Below, piece by piece: positions 16,190 through 20,486 of a stretch of 20,486 nucleotides of DNA. The notes under the pieces were generated by a model. It was not told the origin of the DNA and searched no databases. It was given only the letters and a program-made list of their open reading frames with translations. Position 1 is the stretch's first letter, and the number at the start of each line of letters is the position of its first letter. The position numbers and the translations under genes are program-made. The stretch comes from Reticulitermes lucifugus (taxonomy: Eukaryota; Arthropoda; Insecta; Blattodea; Rhinotermitidae): the NCBI GenBank assembly GCA_026260175.1, contig JAKCWW010000081.1, positions 104,567 to 125,052 on the forward strand. The letters run 5' to 3'.

Positions 16190-18837
16190 AGTAACATATT
16201 TCTGTACCCCTGTTCGTAAGTTTTTCATGTCCGCGATTTGTTCACGTTGAAGTCAACTGTTTTAGCGTGATGGCTGTAAATTTAAAATTCGAATCATCAC
16301 GAAGCAAAATGAATAATCTCGCCCATTCATGGCTTTTACCAACATTTTCATGCATGTAAAGGGGATATAGTGTAGGTAACGATTTTAAATTGCTTTTGTA
16401 GGAAAAGAACGGGATTGGAAAAATTGAATCTGTGGAATGGTCGTGTGATGTTTTGAATCGATCACCCCTCTAGCGCGTTGTCTGAAATATATTGTCTGTG
16501 ATTTATGTTGGATGAAATGCTTCTTTTGTTAGTTGCGTCACAATACGTGACAGTTTTTTTGTATTGTTGTAGATGCCTACTGTGTGCAATTAATTTTGTG
16601 TGTTTGTGTTATTTCCAATGCATTTAAAGCGTAAAGATATTGTCTCTTTCCACATTATTTTTGGATAAAGCGAATTTAATTTTTAATTCTTTATGCATTA
16701 TATACTGACGGTGTTTCAGCACTGGCCTGAATTATTGAATGAAATTTTTGTCATGGACTTTCATGGCCATAATGGGAACATATGCGACATACAATTTAAG
16801 CCAAAGTGTTGCAGTAAATATTGATGACTTTGTAACTTAGCCGTCGTCTTTTCAGCACTCCTGCTTCTCCTACTCGATATGTCTCGGATTAAATCTCGAA
16901 CTGGAAATGGGCTGTATTGAAGGAAAGTTAAAGTGGCACTCTTCAGTCTGCCTAAGCAAATTTTGTAAGGTTATCCGAAATCTGACAATGGTAACTTCTT
17001 TTCATATCCTGTTGAATAACTGTTTATTACTCACACCACCATTCGACGCTATATAGCCTGCTACATTAAATAAAAATAAATCAATGAGACCAATAGCTTT
17101 TGAATATGGATATTTTTAGATTTAAATACAATCAAATCATAAAGGTATTCAAAAATACCAATTTGAACAATGTTTTGGGAAGCTGGTCTGTTACATTGAT
17201 GAAAGAAAGTACTTCAAAATAAAGTTTCCTTGTAAATATGATTTGGTGGATCTGAGAATGAAGAAATGAGTCAGCAAATTGGGATGTTACGTAATGAGGC
17301 AATTTAGGATTTATAGAGGTTAATGAGTTACTCAAATTGAGGAGGCCCCGAAAGGATGGACATGTGACTGCGCTAGAAGAAACCAGATATAAATACAAAA
17401 GTATGATGGGGAAAATTCTTAGAAGACGCTCATTTTATATACCGAAAAAGCAGCTGGAAGTAAAAAATTAAGATGAATCTCCCACAATTCTTGTTTGGAT
17501 CAACAGCTTTCTTCTTTCTTCGGAGTTTGTGCATCGTCATTTTATATCAGAAGTAGCCAAAGAGTCGATCGCAATCTACCAGACGATTGCGGCCAGGTTT
17601 TTGGTCTCTATCAAAATTTATTTGCCGCCTCAGTACGATGAACAGCTCTTCGTTTTGCAACACTTTTATATCACACTACGTCTGCGAAGGAGCCTTCTCC
17701 CAGAAGAAGATAATTAAATCAAGATACCGAAGCTGTCAGACCCACGAACATTTACAGTACTGCCTTCACTGGTGCCTAAGTAATTATGAACCATCTTGCA
17801 GCAAGTTATCGCAAGATATGCAGTGTCATGCATCAACTTCGCCATAGGACGATTAAGAAAAACCACCTCTTAATTATGGTAAATTGTTTTAGTTTGAAAA
17901 ATAAATTTTGTACTTTGCTATGTTTGATGTTATTATGGCATTTTACATTTATATTCCTAGTTGACCTAATATTAATACATTATGTACTGTGGTAGACCGC
18001 GAAAGATTTTCTGTTTTTAGAGTAGATCACTGAGTCCAAACGTCTGGCCACCTATGTTTTGTATATATAAATAGAGCAGTAGGCTTAAGAAGCTGGCTCT
18101 ACTTTTGTTTTCAGAGGCAACCTTCTCCAGTGGACCCGTCAGAAATCGTCACTCTCAGTTACTTGCTTGGTTATTTTACTATGTTGCTATCAACTGTTTC
18201 GTACAGCTCCGAATGAAAGGCCTTAAGCTTCAGCAACTGCGACCTGTGAATACGGAAGGGCGTGGAAGGAAGTGGAAGGAAGCAGTTTCAGCCCGAGATT
18301 TGCCTTGATAGTCTGAGAAAAATCAATTTCCGACTTCTATCTAAAAGAATACTTTCTGCATGAGAGAAACTTTACCGCTGCTCCAGATTAAGTTTATTTA
18401 CAAACGTATGTTGACAGCGGCGATGAGATCGTGAGCCGGAAGCCTCTAGGATTTCCGGTGACGACGTGTTGAGTTTAATTAAAGAGACTATTAAACAGAA
18501 GTTCACTCACTTCTGGTAAACGCTTGCTCCGTGGGCGCCTTGGTGTTGTTAAACAGGATAATGAGAAGGCGGTGTAAAGACTGTATTTCGTTTTGGTGTG
18601 TAGTAGTATTCAAAGGCTTTCTTTAATTTTTTGCATTCCTCATTAATCTGCATGTTTACTTGTGGCAGACACAAGTTTATTGTTAACAGAGGTAATGAAC
18701 AGAACAGAAAGACAGAACATTGCATGTGATTACATATTCCTTGTATCTTGTGGTCCAGAGACATAAATATTTGTGCCTTGAATGAAAGAAACGTGATATT
18801 GAAGAGACTAAAGTTGAGGGCCTTGAACTTTCTTAGT
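16190..18837. other. Long gene-less AT-rich stretch
   Basis: Short frames only (for example 17132-17398, 17529-17717, 17587-17847, 18105-18308, 18549-18842), none with a recognisable domain. TATATAAATAG (18064-18074) looks like a TATA box and CTACTTTTGTTTTCAG (18100-18115) like a 3' splice site, but neither is linked to a recognisable exon. No repeat family was identified. Confidence 0.45.
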
Positions 18838-19265
18838 ACCATAGTTTATGTAAGGTATTAACAGGATATTGATGTTTGTTATTACCATAGTTGATGTAAA
18901 GTATTAGTTTTTGTTTATGAATTTAATAATATATTTTATATTAGGTGTCACTTTTTTATAATTTGAATACCATAGTTTATATTAGTTATCAGTTTTTGTT
19001 TATGACTTTAATAGCATATTTCAATATTAGGTATCAGTACCTTTTTATGATTTTAATACAATATTTTATATTAGGTATCAGTGTTTTGTTTTTGGTTTTA
19101 ATAACATATTTTATGTTACGTATTAAATTTTTGTTTATGAATTTATTATCACTTCATATTAATTTTCAATTTTGTGTTTATGGTTTAATACCACACTTTA
19201 TGTTAAATGTAAATTTTTTATTAAATACCATATTTTATATCAGATATAAATTTTTGTTTATGATT
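18838..19265 (+). repeat. 45-bp minisatellite, about nine or ten units
   Basis: Unit of the form TATCAGTTTTTGTTTATG, ATTTTAATACCATATTT, TATATTAGG. The TATC/TATT anchor occurs near 18856, 18902, 18946, 18987, 19032, 19077 and 19121, spaced 41-46 bases, then decays to shorter units until about 19265. The period is near 45, a multiple of three. One frame (18945-19298) therefore stays open and yields a repeated hydrophobic FLFM..YF pattern, which I regard as a by-product. Confidence 0.85.
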
Positions 19266-19370
19266 AATGTTATTGAATTAAGTTTGTTCTTCGTATGACG
19301 TAAGCTGCCAGTGTCGACGAAGATAAATTTGCGAGTGTTGAGGTTTCCAGGGCCGTGTATTTGAGGATTC

Positions 19371-19543
19371 CTTTCTTTTGGAATATGACATCGCGTCACC
19401 GGTAACCGGAGCCCGAATTTCAAAGGAACACCTGCCTCCATCTTCAATGTTCTAGGGGTCTTAGAAGATAATCAAGGTAATACGTTCTTTCGAAACATCC
19501 CGAACCGATTATCCAGCGACGAGGCGTCGTATCCCAGTAGACC
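19371..19543. repeat. Foldback element F, copy 4
   Basis: The left arm (19371-19456) has TTTTGGAATATGACATCGCG, GTCACCGGTAACCGG and CCTGCCTCCATCTTCAATG. The right arm (19457-19543) has GAAGATAATCAAGG, TTCTTTCGAAACATCC, GAGGCGTCGTATCCCAGTAG and is its diverged reverse complement. Arms abut with almost no loop. The frame at 19235-19447 on the minus strand derives from the left arm. Confidence 0.6.
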
Positions 19544-19805
19544 GGACTCCTCTAATCAAATTACTTAACAAATCTTAGAGGAAACCTCCAACCTAGCGAT
19601 CTCCGAAATCAGGTCCTAAGTGCTTTTAAGGTGAACTATAGGTATGAAAAGAAGACGACAGGCAGATATCATGCCCTCAGTATGCATTAGTTTCATGTCA
19701 GTTTTTAAAGTTCGAGTAGAAACATACAAGAATGTCGTATGCACTCCTGTGGTTTGGAGATCCAAAGGAAGTGTTAGTGGTTGCATTTAACTAACTAAAC
19801 TAATA
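19544..19805. other. Gene-less stretch
   Basis: No feature recognised. Confidence 0.45.
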
Positions 19806-19936
19806 CCATGGAGCAGAGTCCTTCTTGAGAAGCTAACAGGTCATCAGCTAGTCAAGAAATTCCCCGCGTTTGTGGAAACCGAAGGGTCATTACCGCACTC
19901 ACAAGAGCCCGCCACCTGTCCCTATCCTGAGCAGTG
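19806..19936 (+). repeat. Fragment of a widespread invertebrate repeat
   Basis: Starting at CCATGGAGCAGAGTCC, one frame reads PWSRVLLEKLTGHQLVKKFP then AFVETEGSLP. Another reads EANRSSASQEIPR, and the third WKPKGHYRTHKSPPPVPILS. I remember all three translations (in forms such as LVKKFPAFYGTR and VHYRIHKSPPPVPILSQ) as very common repeat-derived peptides in insect and other invertebrate genomes. This is why I call a transposable-element fragment rather than a gene. The class of the element is unknown to me. Confidence 0.7.
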
Positions 19937-20424
19937 GTTGCATTTGCTGTATAGAAATAACGGTGGAAGCATGAAAGTTGAAAAATAAAAACATTTGTAT
20001 ATGTATATTCGAAAGGACTGATACGAACGTGGAAGAATAAATTTAACCCTTTAAAGCGTGGTAGTGAATTTAAGTAACATCAGCTTTAGCCCTAAACAGT
20101 GAATTTATGTGTTCCGTATAAAGATCATCACAACAAAGGACGATTGTTTTCTCAAATGGCATTCACTGACTGGTCGTGTAATGGAATCGCAGTGTTCTCT
20201 GTGAGGTACGAACTGAATCTTTATGTACGTAACTTAGATTTTAGTCTTCAAAGTGTTAGAGGATACTTGTATTCTGATATTACTGGCAGATTGTAAATAC
20301 CTATCTCCTATCGAAAAATGAAAAGATTAAGATATACAAAGCTGTACATTTGCCCGCTTTTTTGTATGAGCGTGAGCAAATAAGCAATGTAGCGGACACG
20401 CCTGTGGTTGAAATACTACTACTA
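19937..20424. other. Gene-less stretch
   Basis: The frame at 20099-20296 (65 residues) has no domain. A short ACT microsatellite (20415-20424) precedes the SINE end. Nothing else recognised. Confidence 0.45.
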
Positions 20425-20486
20425 TTAAAGGTAAAGGTAAAGTTCTCCCTAGAACGGGCCATGAAGGCCCAGAGGGGGAGTAGAGT
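20425..20486 (-). repeat. SINE family A, 3' end, cut by window edge
   Basis: TTAAAGGTAAAGGTAAAGTT, CTCCCTAGAACGGGCC, ATGAAGGCCCAGAGG and GGGAGTAGAG are the reverse complement of the young-type tail of the copy at 13620-13913. The TTTACC tail unit is repeated three times. The head lies beyond the window. Confidence 0.9.

Noticed and set aside
18064..18308. TATA box plus small coding exon
   Set aside because: TATATAAATAG is expected by chance in AT-rich DNA, and the 67-residue frame downstream has no ATG at its start and no recognisable domain.
1..20486. CRISPR array, prokaryotic operon or phage module
   Set aside because: Repeats are dispersed, palindromic or minisatellite, no gene-dense coding exists, and the signatures are eukaryotic SINE and LINE remnants.

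Overview
This window looks like intergenic or intronic DNA from an arthropod, most likely a hemimetabolous insect of the cockroach/termite type. The basis is the composition (AT-rich, riddled with stops) and the repeats it holds. These include tRNA-headed SINEs whose chance translations (for example [20 protein letters not shown] and GSNPAGGMDVCLL) I remember as common junk peptides in blattodean genomes. They also include a LINE tail with a CWARHVAQMG-like motif, and short foldback repeats that translate to EDEGITLLRNV or YTASHPRR-like strings. The taxonomic guess is inference from memory, not a database result. I found no convincing protein-coding gene, no rRNA, no functional tRNA, no CRISPR array and nothing bacterial.

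Layout. 1-185: one copy of a dispersed repeat (R1). 916-1098: a near-palindromic foldback element (family F). 2637-3036: a second F copy running directly into a tRNA-derived SINE of family B. 3680-3917: an old reverse-strand SINE of family A. 4050-4119: a small hairpin. 5663-5976: a 157-bp tandem duplication carrying a SINE-A tail, followed by more old SINE A and by R1 copy 2 (6118-6229). 7190-7335: a decayed SINE A. 8375-8686: a complete SINE A. 9079-9392: a G tract and a C tract. 9690-10500: a candidate element with GCGGAT motifs. 10996-11045: a pogo-like hairpin. 11231-11464: a probable hAT-type MITE. 12066-12791: a long inverted-repeat element with a TAC microsatellite inside. 13465-14475: a pile-up of SINE A fragment, young SINE A with a perfect 9-bp target duplication, LINE reverse-transcriptase remnant and SINE B. 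14770-15219: the longest unexplained open frame. 15661-15882: third F copy. 16100-16180: a possible third tRNA-headed SINE. 18838-19265: a 45-bp minisatellite. 19371-19543: fourth F copy. 19806-19936: a fragment of a repeat widespread in invertebrates. 20425-20486: the 3' end of another SINE A, cut by the window edge.

Nothing here works together as a pathway; the unifying theme is retrotransposition. The SINEs keep recognisable RNA polymerase III A and B boxes and would depend on a LINE for mobility. The most interesting signals are the foldback family, whose best copy holds a hammerhead-ribozyme-like core lacking stem III on one arm (with a weaker version on the other), and the difference in 3' tail between old and young SINE A copies.
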